From Butyrivibrio sp. AE3004 (lineage in GTDB: Bacteria; Bacillota; Clostridia; Lachnospirales; Lachnospiraceae): a DNA stretch of 64,000 nucleotides. The notes beneath the pieces were generated by a model. It saw only the letters and a program-made list of their open reading frames with translations. It made no database searches and was not told where the DNA came from. Positions 20,296 to 29,422 of the stretch are shown piece by piece. The stretch spans positions 124,001 to 188,000 of the forward strand of contig NZ_JNLQ01000002.1 in assembly GCF_000703165.1 (NCBI RefSeq), written 5' to 3'. Positions within the stretch are counted from its first letter, which is position 1, and every line of letters begins with the position of its first letter. The position numbers and the translations under genes were made by a program.

Positions 20296-21154
20296 TCAAG
20301 CAGAAATATTCCGCCAGGAAAACGATGAGATGATAATGCAACTCATTGAAAGCCTTGATGCAATTATAAAGAAATTTGATGAAGGTGTGATTCCTGGAGA
20401 TCCGGAAAAAGCAGATGCTCTCTACATGCTGAATAAGTATCTGGATTCATTGATTGGCTTTAAGGCGCGGAAAATGCAGGCATTTTCCAAGGTGAGAGAT
20501 AATTCTGAAAGAAAATTCGATGAAGAAGAGATTATATCTGAGCTATTAGAAAAGAAAGAGTATTTAAAGCAACTCGTTAGAATTGGCTGGGAAAAAATGA
20601 TACCAGTTGATGATGCTGAATTAAGTGATGGAAAGGATAGTCTTCTTGTTGATGAAGGTTATTTGGATGAGATAGTCACAGGTTCAAAGGAGACGCATTA
20701 TTATGTTTTAAGTAATAAGGGCGAGAAGACACTAAAAAGCAAAAAGTTATTTTCTAAAATCCGCAAGGATTTGTCGACTTCTGTCATTCCTCAAGCGGTT
20801 GTCAATGAATCATTCAAGTGGAGCAATTTATATGTTAGGCGAGTAGAAATGATAAATGAGTATTTTAAAAGGTTAAGGGGGAACGCCGAGCATATAATTT
20901 TTTCACTGGATAATTCTAAGGATATGGTGTTTGGGTGTGAAGTAGATGGTTCTGCAGATGTAAATTATGTTTTTGCTGGAATATTTGATGAAAAAATTGA
21001 TGAACATATTTCCAAGTTAAAAGGAATAGCCAATTCTGGCCTTGTTGATCAAATTATAATTCTAAATAGTTCAGAGGATGGAAGGGCTCTTTTAGAAGGA
21101 GAGGGCCTCAATACAAAAGCATTATCAAATATCAGATATGAAATTATTAAATAG
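20288..21154 (+). CDS. Unknown protein with winged-helix-like and alpha/beta modules
   Basis: I do not recognise this 288-residue protein. The first 90 residues are helical. A middle segment (ILVDEGYL-type start near residue 120, then YVLSNKGEKTLKSKKLF) looks like a winged helix. The C-terminal 70 residues (YVFAGIFDEKIDEHISKL, then VDQIIILNSSEDGRALL) form an alpha/beta pattern that also appears after a winged-helix-like segment in the ATPase encoded next. Start ATG 20288 overlaps the helicase stop, so the two are coupled. It ends 10 bases before the ATPase start. Confidence 0.85.
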   Translation: MNNQAEIFRQENDEMIMQLIESLDAIIKKFDEGVIPGDPEKADALYMLNKYLDSLIGFKARKMQAFSKVRDNSERKFDEEEIISELLEKKEYLKQLVRIGWEKMIPVDDAELSDGKDSLLVDEGYLDEIVTGSKETHYYVLSNKGEKTLKSKKLFSKIRKDLSTSVIPQAVVNESFKWSNLYVRRVEMINEYFKRLRGNAEHIIFSLDNSKDMVFGCEVDGSADVNYVFAGIFDEKIDEHISKLKGIANSGLVDQIIILNSSEDGRALLEGEGLNTKALSNIRYEIIK

Positions 21155-21164
21155 GGGTATGGCT

Positions 21165-24100
21165 ATGGCTAAGAAAACACAGTATGACAATATAAAAGAG
21201 GATGTAGTAGCTATCAAGGAAAAATTAGCAAATAAAGAGCTATTATCAGAGAATGATTGTGTCAATTTAACCCACCAAATAGAAAAACTTCCTGATGTTG
21301 AGGAAAGGATTGATATAAAAGATGGTGGTGTTCTTAATGTTGAGGCTTTTTTGGCAGAGTTTAACAGATTGGCAGAAAATTCAAAGAGCAAGCTTGAAAG
21401 TATGCTTGCCTTGATTTCCGAAGGAAAAGTTCCAAGTACAATAGAACGCCAGGAGTTTGATGAAATAATCGATCGCTTGTGCGAAAAATATGAGACTGTA
21501 TGTGAATTTGCCGAGAAAGAACTGGATGATGAAGAATTACCTGATAGTAACAGTTCTTTTTATGACTATTGTGAAGCACTAAAGAATAGTAAATCTGCAG
21601 TTCTAAAGAGTCAGCTCAATGATGTAAAAAAACAATTGAAGAGATATATTTCTGTTCAGTCACTTGTATCTAAGCTTGCTCTGGCTTTGGAGCCATTTCA
21701 GAAAGATGCAGAAGCATTACTGGAAAGGATCAATTCTGGAGAAGTTAATTCTGTTGATGAGATAAGCGAAGAAATAGCTGGTCCACAGCTGTTCATGAAA
21801 GCTTTGGAGTATGAGGATTTAAATACTGACGAGGGAACTGATATTCTCGATTCACTTGAGGAGCATTATAGCTATCCATCAAGGATTACCCGTGGATTAT
21901 CAGGAAAGAGTTATTTTATACCGGATAATGTCGATGATAATGAAGATGAGCAGAGTGATGAGCAAGATTTAGCAAAGGAAGTGAAGGATACATCTGCTAT
22001 TCAACAAGCCTCTGAAGACTCTGGAAAAGATGATTCAATAGATGTTGCTACAGTCGAATCAACTGAGATTGATGAAGTGGTTAGTGAAGAGATAGAGCAC
22101 AAGAAAGATGACATCGCAGAAGAACAAAAGGTAGAATCTGCGTTTACTTTGGCTGCGAAAAATGAAGGAATAGCGCTTGAAGAAAAAGATTTCGGATTAT
22201 TGTCTTGTGATAAGAGCGATGCTGAATCGAAGAAATTATCAGCAAGTGTATTTACTGGTGATTTAAGAAAGGGTAATGTCAAAGCCCTTAAGAGCATCAT
22301 TCAGATGGTTGATAAATTTCCATATATATCTACTGAATTAATGGAAAAGAGATTTAATATTCCTGAGAATATTGCTGAGGCGAGCATGGAGTTCCTTTTA
22401 CGTAAGGGCTATTTGCGAAAATATAAACTCAATCCGGTTGGTGACTTTTACTGTTCAACAATGCGATTAGAAAAGGCTCTTACTTACAAAGAAGCTAGCA
22501 AATTTGTCGAAATCAGGCAGCATCGTGTAGAGGAGTTTGGAGAGCCAATTGAAGATCGAGCATCGAGTGCAGCTGCAAGAGTCGCGATGTTAAAACTGTA
22601 TATGCATGATAATGACGGGTACTATGAGAATGATATCAAATCATTTTCGGCTCAAAACAGGGTATTCACTGAATCATTCGCCTATATGTCATATGATGCT
22701 AATTTAAAGGCAAAATGCAATATTATTGTTGGAGCATTCTGGACTGAATATAGTGAATGTGATTTGGTTTTGGAAGCAATAAAAGAATTTGCCGGCCAAG
22801 GAATGGAAGTGTCTCGAATAATATTTGCTGCAGCGAATGTAGAAAAAGGCCGTTCAATTGCGAAGATTGTATCAGATCAGCATATAAATGGACTAGATGA
22901 TTCTGCTGTATATATTTATGGAGCAGATGAGGACGTCTTTAAAATTTTCTCTACAAATGAGGAAATAAGTGCTGAGAAATTATGGAATATTGTAAAGAAT
23001 CAAGAGGAAGAGAATGATTCAGACGATTTAACAGAAGAGTCAGATGTTGAAAAACATGATACTGCACCTGAGGAAGTGATTAGTGCAGACGATGAAGTAA
23101 AGAAGCCTTCTGAAATAAAATCCGAAGTATTATCTGTTGAAAATGATGATAGTAAGGATTCAGACAATGCAGAGAAGATAGTTTATAGATTCATATTGAA
23201 CAGAAAGTATTACTGCACAACAGCCTATGCAAAGTCAATTGCTAATAAGAATTCTAAATATAACTATTTATATGAATTACTGGCATTTGCTTTTAATGAC
23301 CCTATGAGACATTGCGTTTATTCTGCAAATACTGTCTTTGACATGGTTCCGGATGTCCATAACTATTTCTCCGAGTCTCTTATGACTGCTATCGGAATGA
23401 GGACATTTTTCTCTAACCAGGTTCGCTACGACTATAATATCAAAGGGGTTTATGATGCAATCAAGGCATATGAAGTAATAGATGAATACCCTGCTCTGAG
23501 TAGTGTCTTATATAAATTGGTTGAGTTTAAAGATGAACAGAACAGAGGAATGGACTATTATGCAGACTATCATGCCAAGAGTATTGCACAGCTTGATGGT
23601 GAGATTAAGAAAGTTCAGCAAGATGCGAAATTGTTCTATGAGAGCACAATCATAGCCAAAAAGTCAGAGAAGGCAAGTCAGAGACGTTTCCTTGAGACAA
23701 AGAAACTTTTGTTGGATAAAGGAAGTGAGATTGGTCAAAACATTAAGATAGTGGTGGATAATGATAAGGAATTGCAGCCACTTGTTGTTGAATTCCTTCA
23801 AGAAAAGTTCATCAAAGAGGGAAATACACTATCTGAAAACAATATTGATGCAGACTTATTGTGGGATTTTATAATGGAATATTGGGATAAGGCTGGTGAT
23901 AAGATGATGTATCGAATCAGAGCTGATCTCATGAGCCATTTGAGAAGCAATATTGTTAATGTAACAACAAAGGCACTCGAGATAATGATACGCTGGTGCA
24001 ATCTCGTTGAAATGTCAAATGATCAGACTGAGGATAGTAGTTCTATAGCATACAAGAAAATCAGAAAGCCTCTTCTGGCAGACATTGAAGATGCAATGAA

Positions 24101-26729
24101 TGCTATCACTAAGGATATTGAGAGCAAATCCTTTGAAGAGGATAAGCTTGCAGGTCTTGAAGCAATAAGATCATCGTTAGATGAATTGTCACGCTGCATA
24201 AATGGGACATATGAGGAATATGAACATAGATTTTTCTATGCACCTTTTTTGATGACGGATCATATTCTTCTGGATGACAATTTCTGCCCGGATTTGGATA
24301 CTAGGTTATCAGATATTAAAGAGCTGCAACCAGAGTATCGTATTTTGGAGTTTGCGAAAGCCAAGCCAGTTGAACCAGTTAATCGACTAAAGGAGATTTT
24401 GGAAGATGGTGGAGATGACTATGGTAGCGCTAGGCTGATAATTCAGTATCTTAGAGAAACTGCGCCGGATCTCATAGTTGATGGATTTAATCAGAATATA
24501 AATGATGGCGAAGAGTATGTGAAAGAAACTGCTGATTTAAGGAAAACGCAGTTCATTGGAGATCTTGAGTTGGCATATGTTTCTGGCCAGATTGATAATT
24601 CCAATTCATCTGAGGACAAAAAAGAGAAGATTCTTCAGATTGTGGATGTATGGTATCAGTGGGCATGTGTAAGTTCGAACTATGGTTTCTTTGCCAAAGT
24701 TATGAACGCATATTTAGAAGAAATTAAGAGACAGGCCAAGTCAAGGGAAAAGGATTTGCTTGCACAACTTGAGGCATTCAAAGATACTGTGATTTCTGGA
24801 TTGTCTACAGAAGAGAAAGAAAAGAAAATCACTAAGATACAGATTGCTATCAATAATCAGAATTACACTGTTGCAGAGGATCTTCTTGCTCGTGCATCAC
24901 AGGTAGATGATGATTATGAAAATATTATTGAAGAGCATTTCTTAAAGGATTTCCTTGAAGACTATTCTGATTATTATAAGCCTGTAACAGGAAATTCAAG
25001 TTTTGCAACACTTGTAAGTTATAGAACGCGTAATAAAGGAGAAAGAGGAGGTCGTCGTCTTGCAGACAACTGGCTTCCGGGAGGAAGTAATCTTGGCAAG
25101 GAAAGATTGCTCGGATTGTTATCAGGCTTCGGCTTTAATGTAGATGATAGCTCTGTACAGCAGATGTCTCCGATAGGACGTTTTGAAAACTATAATGTAA
25201 AGACTATTGCAGCAAAAGGTGGTAAGAGAGAAAACTATACACATCCCATTGCTGCATTTGGATCAGCGGCATCGAGAGATGGCTTCAGGGTAGTCTGCCT
25301 TAATGGTAAGTATGAAGCACAGACGCTTATTGATGTTATGAAGCAGATTGGAAATGCTAAGCATACAATGATCCTTCTAGACTTTGCGCTTGATAAGCCT
25401 GAAAGACGAATCTTGGCTAGAAAGAGTAAGTCAGAATTAGGAGATAAGCTTTTTGTTGTAATAGACCGTACAGTAATGATGTACATGGTAAAGAATTACG
25501 ATGAGACCAAAGCAACCAGAATGCTGATGTCACTAATTGTTCCGTTTGGATACTACCAGCCATATGTTTGGGAGTCTTCAAATGTTATGCCGCCTGAAAT
25601 ATTCATGGGACGAAAACATGAGTTGGAGAGCATCGAGTCTCCTACAGGTGCCAACATAGTTTATGGTGGACGTCAGCTTGGTAAATCTGCTTTGTTGAAA
25701 AAGGCAAAATCTGATATTGATCAGGATGAAAACGGAAATAGAGCTGTTCTGATTGATGTTAAATACCTAGACTATAAGGATGCTGCAAAAAAGATAGGCC
25801 ATGCGCTATATGATGAAGGTGTATTAGAGCAGGACATTGAAACTACAGATTGGGATGAATTATCACGTGCAATTCGTAAAAGATTGCAAAGTGATAAAAA
25901 CAGGATACCATATCTGCTGCTACTTCTTGATGAGGCAGATGCCTTTATCGAGAGCTGCGAGGCAATCAGCTACAGACCGTTTGATGCTTTAAAAGAAATA
26001 CAGAGTATAGGTGAAGGCAGGTTTAAATTTGTTATAGCCGGATTAAGGAATATTGTCAGATTTAAGAGAGATGCCGCCCTTGGAAATAATAGTGTTCTTA
26101 CTCATTTGGAGGCTATGACAGTAAAACCATTCCAGACTAATGAGGCACGAGAACTGATGGAGGTGCCACTCCATTATCTGGGATTAGAATTCCCTAAGGA
26201 TAATGAATCCCTTATTACACTGATTCTTGCTTCTACCAACTATTTCCCCGGCTTGATTCAGATGTATTGTGCAAAACTGCTTTCCTCAATGAGAAGCAAG
26301 GACTATGCAGGATATACAGAAGCTGACACACCTATCTATGAAATCAGTGAGGAACACATAAAGAAGGTTCTTGCAGATCCTGAATTTATGGAGCAGATTA
26401 AGGAGAAGTTTGTTATTACGCTTAAGCTGGATGAAGATAACTATTATTACCTGATTGCGCTTCTCATGGCATATATGTATCACAATAGAGAGTGCGTTGA
26501 CGGATATTCGGTAGAGGATATTAAGAGTGTAGGTAAAGAACTTGAAATCGCCAAGATTGCCAACTTGGATAATAATAAACTAACAGCTTTCATGGAAGAG
26601 CTTAAAGAACTGAACGTCCTTAGAGGAACCGACAGTGATCATTATCTCTTTACCAGATATTCATTCTTCCAGATGATGGGAACAAGTTCGGAAGTTGATG
26701 ACAAACTTGTTGAGTATATGGAGGGATAA
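21165..26729 (+). CDS. Very large STAND/ORC-like ATPase (1,854 residues) of a putative defence operon
   Basis: The N-terminal 250 residues are helical and acidic. A winged-helix-like segment (FLLRKGYLRKYKL near residue 415) and an alpha/beta module (IIVGAFWTEYSE... RIIFAAANVEKGRS near 525-570) follow, then about 700 residues of unassigned helices. The ATPase is at the C-terminus: FMGRKHELESI, Walker A GGRQLGKS near residue 1501, Walker B LLLLLDEADAF near residue 1587, then a sensor-like helix and a winged-helix tail, the layout of STAND/ORC-Cdc6-type NTPases. I take ATG 21165 because AGGGG at 21153-21157 is correctly spaced; ATG 21138 and 21159 are not. Such giant sensor-like ATPases are common in antiphage systems, but I cannot match this one to a named family. 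Confidence 0.88.
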   Translation: MAKKTQYDNIKEDVVAIKEKLANKELLSENDCVNLTHQIEKLPDVEERIDIKDGGVLNVEAFLAEFNRLAENSKSKLESMLALISEGKVPSTIERQEFDEIIDRLCEKYETVCEFAEKELDDEELPDSNSSFYDYCEALKNSKSAVLKSQLNDVKKQLKRYISVQSLVSKLALALEPFQKDAEALLERINSGEVNSVDEISEEIAGPQLFMKALEYEDLNTDEGTDILDSLEEHYSYPSRITRGLSGKSYFIPDNVDDNEDEQSDEQDLAKEVKDTSAIQQASEDSGKDDSIDVATVESTEIDEVVSEEIEHKKDDIAEEQKVESAFTLAAKNEGIALEEKDFGLLSCDKSDAESKKLSASVFTGDLRKGNVKALKSIIQMVDKFPYISTELMEKRFNIPENIAEASMEFLLRKGYLRKYKLNPVGDFYCSTMRLEKALTYKEASKFVEIRQHRVEEFGEPIEDRASSAAARVAMLKLYMHDNDGYYENDIKSFSAQNRVFTESFAYMSYDANLKAKCNIIVGAFWTEYSECDLVLEAIKEFAGQGMEVSRIIFAAANVEKGRSIAKIVSDQHINGLDDSAVYIYGADEDVFKIFSTNEEISAEKLWNIVKNQEEENDSDDLTEESDVEKHDTAPEEVISADDEVKKPSEIKSEVLSVENDDSKDSDNAEKIVYRFILNRKYYCTTAYAKSIANKNSKYNYLYELLAFAFNDPMRHCVYSANTVFDMVPDVHNYFSESLMTAIGMRTFFSNQVRYDYNIKGVYDAIKAYEVIDEYPALSSVLYKLVEFKDEQNRGMDYYADYHAKSIAQLDGEIKKVQQDAKLFYESTIIAKKSEKASQRRFLETKKLLLDKGSEIGQNIKIVVDNDKELQPLVVEFLQEKFIKEGNTLSENNIDADLLWDFIMEYWDKAGDKMMYRIRADLMSHLRSNIVNVTTKALEIMIRWCNLVEMSNDQTEDSSSIAYKKIRKPLLADIEDAMNAITKDIESKSFEEDKLAGLEAIRSSLDELSRCINGTYEEYEHRFFYAPFLMTDHILLDDNFCPDLDTRLSDIKELQPEYRILEFAKAKPVEPVNRLKEILEDGGDDYGSARLIIQYLRETAPDLIVDGFNQNINDGEEYVKETADLRKTQFIGDLELAYVSGQIDNSNSSEDKKEKILQIVDVWYQWACVSSNYGFFAKVMNAYLEEIKRQAKSREKDLLAQLEAFKDTVISGLSTEEKEKKITKIQIAINNQNYTVAEDLLARASQVDDDYENIIEEHFLKDFLEDYSDYYKPVTGNSSFATLVSYRTRNKGERGGRRLADNWLPGGSNLGKERLLGLLSGFGFNVDDSSVQQMSPIGRFENYNVKTIAAKGGKRENYTHPIAAFGSAASRDGFRVVCLNGKYEAQTLIDVMKQIGNAKHTMILLDFALDKPERRILARKSKSELGDKLFVVIDRTVMMYMVKNYDETKATRMLMSLIVPFGYYQPYVWESSNVMPPEIFMGRKHELESIESPTGANIVYGGRQLGKSALLKKAKSDIDQDENGNRAVLIDVKYLDYKDAAKKIGHALYDEGVLEQDIETTDWDELSRAIRKRLQSDKNRIPYLLLLLDEADAFIESCEAISYRPFDALKEIQSIGEGRFKFVIAGLRNIVRFKRDAALGNNSVLTHLEAMTVKPFQTNEARELMEVPLHYLGLEFPKDNESLITLILASTNYFPGLIQMYCAKLLSSMRSKDYAGYTEADTPIYEISEEHIKKVLADPEFMEQIKEKFVITLKLDEDNYYYLIALLMAYMYHNRECVDGYSVEDIKSVGKELEIAKIANLDNNKLTAFMEELKELNVLRGTDSDHYLFTRYSFFQMMGTSSEVDDKLVEYMEG

Positions 26730-26732
26730 GCC

Positions 26733-27785
26733 ATGATGAATATTTGGTGGAACCAAGTTACCAATGCAGTCCAGTATGTTTCTGAAATAAAGAAAAGTTT
26801 GCTTGAGGAGAAGAGTGTTCTCCTCAAGTATTCATCAAGTATGCCGTGGCGAGAGTGTTTTGAAGACAGTGTTAAAGAGGCTGTAAAGCTTCAGAACTCT
26901 GAAAAAAAGTTTGTAGAAGTCCCTGCTGTTACAAATCCAGGAGAATACCTTCTTAATGAGTTTTGCAAAAAGGAGAAGCGTGCAGAATATAGACCATCAA
27001 AGGGATATTCAAAGTTTTTTGCAGAGAGCGAAGATATAGTCCTTCATGACAGATATCTATGGATTGAGATTGACGATGAAGAATGTCTTGAGAAATGGTT
27101 GTCATTTGCCTCAGAGTATATTAAGGAACGTGGAAAGAATAGCAATAGGGCTGTTTTCATTTTAGAATGGGCTGAGGAAGGCCAAGTGCCTGTAAAGAAA
27201 GGCATTAAAGTATACTCTTTTGATGATTATATCGGTGAGTATGATAGGTTGGCTTTTGCAGTGTTGGCATCTTCCTCAATAAAAGAAGATATTTTTCTAA
27301 AGAACTACCTTGTTGAGCTTGCGATAAATACGACCGGAAATGATATTGAGCTTTGTTCTGAGTGTGTAATGGGATATAAGGAGTTTTTAAAGGATCCGCA
27401 TGCATATATTAAAACTGTATTAGAATCAAAGACAAGGAGCGATGGCTCAGAGTATTCTTATGACATGGCTCAAGATGAGGTAAACCATTTAATATGGTTG
27501 GCTCAGATAAAAACAATATATCCGCATTTGGAGGAGTATCGAGAAGAGTTTGTTCAAAGACATGCAAATGCTATCTCTAGGCAACTTCCGATTCAAGCGC
27601 CCTATGGAGAAATATATAGCGATCCTAAGGATGTTGAATTGGGAACTTTGATTTATATGGCTGGAAGTGGAAGTTTAGTATTAAATCAGAACGAATATGA
27701 AAAGCTAAAGAGGTTTAAGGAAGCAAGAAATAAGCTATCACATTTGGCAACACTGACATTTGAAGAGATAAAACAGTTGTTATGA
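26733..27785 (+). CDS. Unknown protein ending in a HEPN-type RNxxxH motif
   Basis: This 350-residue protein starts three bases after the ATPase stop, with GGAGGG inside the ATPase end, so it is coupled. Most of it is unassigned. The C-terminus reads FKEARNKLSHLATLTFEEI, with R-N-x3-H at residues about 332-337, the typical HEPN ribonuclease motif placed before a final helix as in Swt1/Abi-type HEPN proteins. The midsection (SYDMAQDEVNHLIWLAQI) is helical. If the HEPN reading holds, this is a candidate RNase effector controlled by the ATPase. There is no signal peptide or membrane segment. Confidence 0.8.
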   Translation: MMNIWWNQVTNAVQYVSEIKKSLLEEKSVLLKYSSSMPWRECFEDSVKEAVKLQNSEKKFVEVPAVTNPGEYLLNEFCKKEKRAEYRPSKGYSKFFAESEDIVLHDRYLWIEIDDEECLEKWLSFASEYIKERGKNSNRAVFILEWAEEGQVPVKKGIKVYSFDDYIGEYDRLAFAVLASSSIKEDIFLKNYLVELAINTTGNDIELCSECVMGYKEFLKDPHAYIKTVLESKTRSDGSEYSYDMAQDEVNHLIWLAQIKTIYPHLEEYREEFVQRHANAISRQLPIQAPYGEIYSDPKDVELGTLIYMAGSGSLVLNQNEYEKLKRFKEARNKLSHLATLTFEEIKQLL

Positions 27786-27828
27786 TCGTCACTATATGGC
27801 CTAATCTTTCATGTAAGGGAGATTGATT

Positions 27829-28377
27829 ATGAGTGAATTATTTGACAAATCTATACTTCAAAATATGGAAAGAGTCTACGATGTCACAGTCTTTAAGACT
27901 ACTACACTTACACACGTTATAGATGAGTTTATGTCATTTGAAAATGATCAAACAAAATATGACTTGATGAAATTATCAGTATATGCTTTGTTTTTCAGTC
28001 ACGATGAAAAATACTATAAGGTGACTCTTTACGTGAGTAGAACTTCTACATATGGAGATGATTATATTACCTTTACAGATATTAAGAATGGGGATTTTTA
28101 TCAATTAAGGTCTTTTCTTCATAAGATGTATCCAAACAGGGATGAGTTCAGCAGAATGATTGCTTCTAGCACAGATGTTTTCTTTGAAAAGCCGCTGGTT
28201 TTTAAAGCTAAAAGTTCTAGTCAGATAGGCAAAGGTTCTACGTGCCGTGGAACAATTCCGTATGGTGAAGGGTACAAATTTGAAGTGGTAGGTATGCATT
28301 TGTTTGATACGCTTCCAATTACTTACAATGCAAAGGACAGGGTAATAACAACAAATCTATATGATTTCTCAGATTAA
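27829..28377 (+). CDS. Small unknown protein at the end of the HelD/ATPase operon
   Basis: This 182-residue soluble protein has no recognised domain. It is rich in aromatic residues and beta-strand-like segments (YYKVTLYVSRTSTYGDDYITF). AAGGGAG at 27815-27821 supports ATG 27829 rather than the upstream TTG at 27823. It follows the HEPN-like gene by 43 bases and may be the last member of that operon. No terminator is seen before the next repeats. Confidence 0.8.
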   Translation: MSELFDKSILQNMERVYDVTVFKTTTLTHVIDEFMSFENDQTKYDLMKLSVYALFFSHDEKYYKVTLYVSRTSTYGDDYITFTDIKNGDFYQLRSFLHKMYPNRDEFSRMIASSTDVFFEKPLVFKAKSSSQIGKGSTCRGTIPYGEGYKFEVVGMHLFDTLPITYNAKDRVITTNLYDFSD

Positions 28378-28397
28378 ATAGAACGGATGCTAGTTGT

Positions 28398-28450
28398 ACA
28401 ACGACGACAACGTATAACAACGCGTACACAACGGTACACAACGGACAACG
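28398..28450. repeat. Six phased ACAACG repeats upstream of cassette 1
   Basis: ACAACG begins at 28398, 28407, 28417, 28428, 28438 and 28445, a spacing of 9, 10, 11, 10 and 7 bases, close to one helical turn. The copies lie just upstream of the tandem operators of the Lrp-like gene. The spacing suggests a protein binding one face of the helix, or bent DNA. Cassette 2 has no such repeats. Confidence 0.7.
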
Positions 28451-28472
28451 ATGGTGCAATGAGGTATAACAA

Positions 28473-28546
28473 GGTTGCGAAACGAAACTGAAAAGTTACG
28501 AATCGTAACCTTTTCTATTGCGTAAATTTTTGTGTCTGAATATAAT
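28473..28546 (+). promoter_or_regulatory. Cassette 1 promoter with two tandem operators
   Basis: A consensus promoter (-35 TTGCGT at 28518-28523, 17-base spacer, -10 TATAAT at 28541-28546) precedes the Lrp-like gene. A perfect palindrome, GTTACGA-A-TCGTAAC (28495-28509), lies directly upstream of the -35, and an imperfect copy (28473-28489) is centred 21 bp further up. The same arrangement with the same distances is found at 47745-47818. Likely binding site of the downstream Lrp-like regulator. Confidence 0.85.
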
Positions 28547-28586
28547 CAGCGTAATCAGAGTCGACTACTGATAAGGAGCTAAAAAC

Positions 28587-29066
28587 ATGGATGAGAAAGA
28601 TAAGCAGATTTTGAATTTGATCAAAGGCAATGCTCGTATGAGCTATCAGGAATTAGGAGATAAGCTTGAGATATCAAGAGTGGCAGCCAAGAAGAGGGTG
28701 AAAAAGCTTGAGGATGAGGGAATCATTCGTCAGTACAACACCTACATTAAGCGCGATGATGAGATCACGATGCTGATTGATATTATCACAACACCTGACG
28801 GCTTTGACAGAGTGCTAGAGTATGTGGCAACAAGAACGGTCTATGTGAGACAGATTTTTACCACTATGAAGGAGTATCATATTCACCTTGTTGCTGTATC
28901 TGATTCATCCGAGCAAATCAACTACATGGCCAAGATAATCAGAAAGGCTTGCATCAATGATATTGAAGAATATCATGCCCGCACAGTCCGAGAGGTTATT
29001 AAGGACGTGTACGGAGGAATTGAATATGAGCGAAAATCAGAGTCAGGCACTTTCACAGATAATTGA
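28587..29066 (+). CDS. Lrp/AsnC-like transcriptional regulator, cassette 1
   Basis: The 159-residue protein has an N-terminal AsnC-type helix-turn-helix: MDEKDKQILNLIKGNARMSY, then ELGDKLEISRVAAKKRVKKL, residues 1-50. The remainder has a short alpha/beta domain of about the size of the Lrp effector domain, but I see no clear ligand pocket. A near-identical paralogue is at 47858. AAGGAG precedes the start. It overlaps the next gene by 41 bases. It most likely controls its own cassette through the tandem operators upstream; this is inference from position and symmetry. Confidence 0.92.
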   Translation: MDEKDKQILNLIKGNARMSYQELGDKLEISRVAAKKRVKKLEDEGIIRQYNTYIKRDDEITMLIDIITTPDGFDRVLEYVATRTVYVRQIFTTMKEYHIHLVAVSDSSEQINYMAKIIRKACINDIEEYHARTVREVIKDVYGGIEYERKSESGTFTDN

Positions 29067-29409
29067 GCAGATAACCGGGGATCGCGTACATGAGAAGAAG
29101 GGCGGCAAGTTCTTTTTCAAGATATATTTGAATTCTCAGATGAGTGAGACGCCGATTGAGTCACTAGAGTTGGGAGTAAGAGCCTATAACAGTTTGAAAA
29201 GAGCTGGTTACAGCACTATTGGAGAACTGGCAGAGGCAATAGCTTCCGGAACAGAGATTAGTAAGATCAGAAACTGTGGCACCAAGAGTTGCAGAGAAAT
29301 CATGGAGAAGCTCTTTTTATATCAGTATAGTTCACTTCCACAGGAAAAAAGAGCTGGATATGTGAAGGAAGTTGTTGAGTTGAACGCTGTAAGGAAAAAA
29401 ACATCATAA
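29026..29409 (+). CDS. Free-standing RNA polymerase alpha-CTD-like protein, cassette 1
   Basis: This 127-residue protein carries a helix-hairpin-helix domain close to the C-terminal domain of RNA polymerase alpha: LELGVRAYNSLKRAGYSTIG near residues 44-63, then KIRNCGTKSCREIMEKL. In alpha this domain binds UP elements and activators; here it is not attached to an alpha N-terminal domain. I start it at ATG 29026, behind GGAGGAAT, inside the end of the regulator gene (41-base overlap). A closely related copy with the same overlap is at 48297. It may bridge the Lrp-like regulator to DNA or polymerase. Confidence 0.88.
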   Translation: MSENQSQALSQIIEQITGDRVHEKKGGKFFFKIYLNSQMSETPIESLELGVRAYNSLKRAGYSTIGELAEAIASGTEISKIRNCGTKSCREIMEKLFLYQYSSLPQEKRAGYVKEVVELNAVRKKTS

Positions 29410-29422
29410 GGAGGCAGCGCGT

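Noticed and set aside
28398..28450. ACAACG array as a CRISPR or microsatellite
   Set aside because: Units are only 6 bp with 1-5 bp gaps; CRISPR repeats are longer with long unique spacers. The array is better viewed as phased binding sites.
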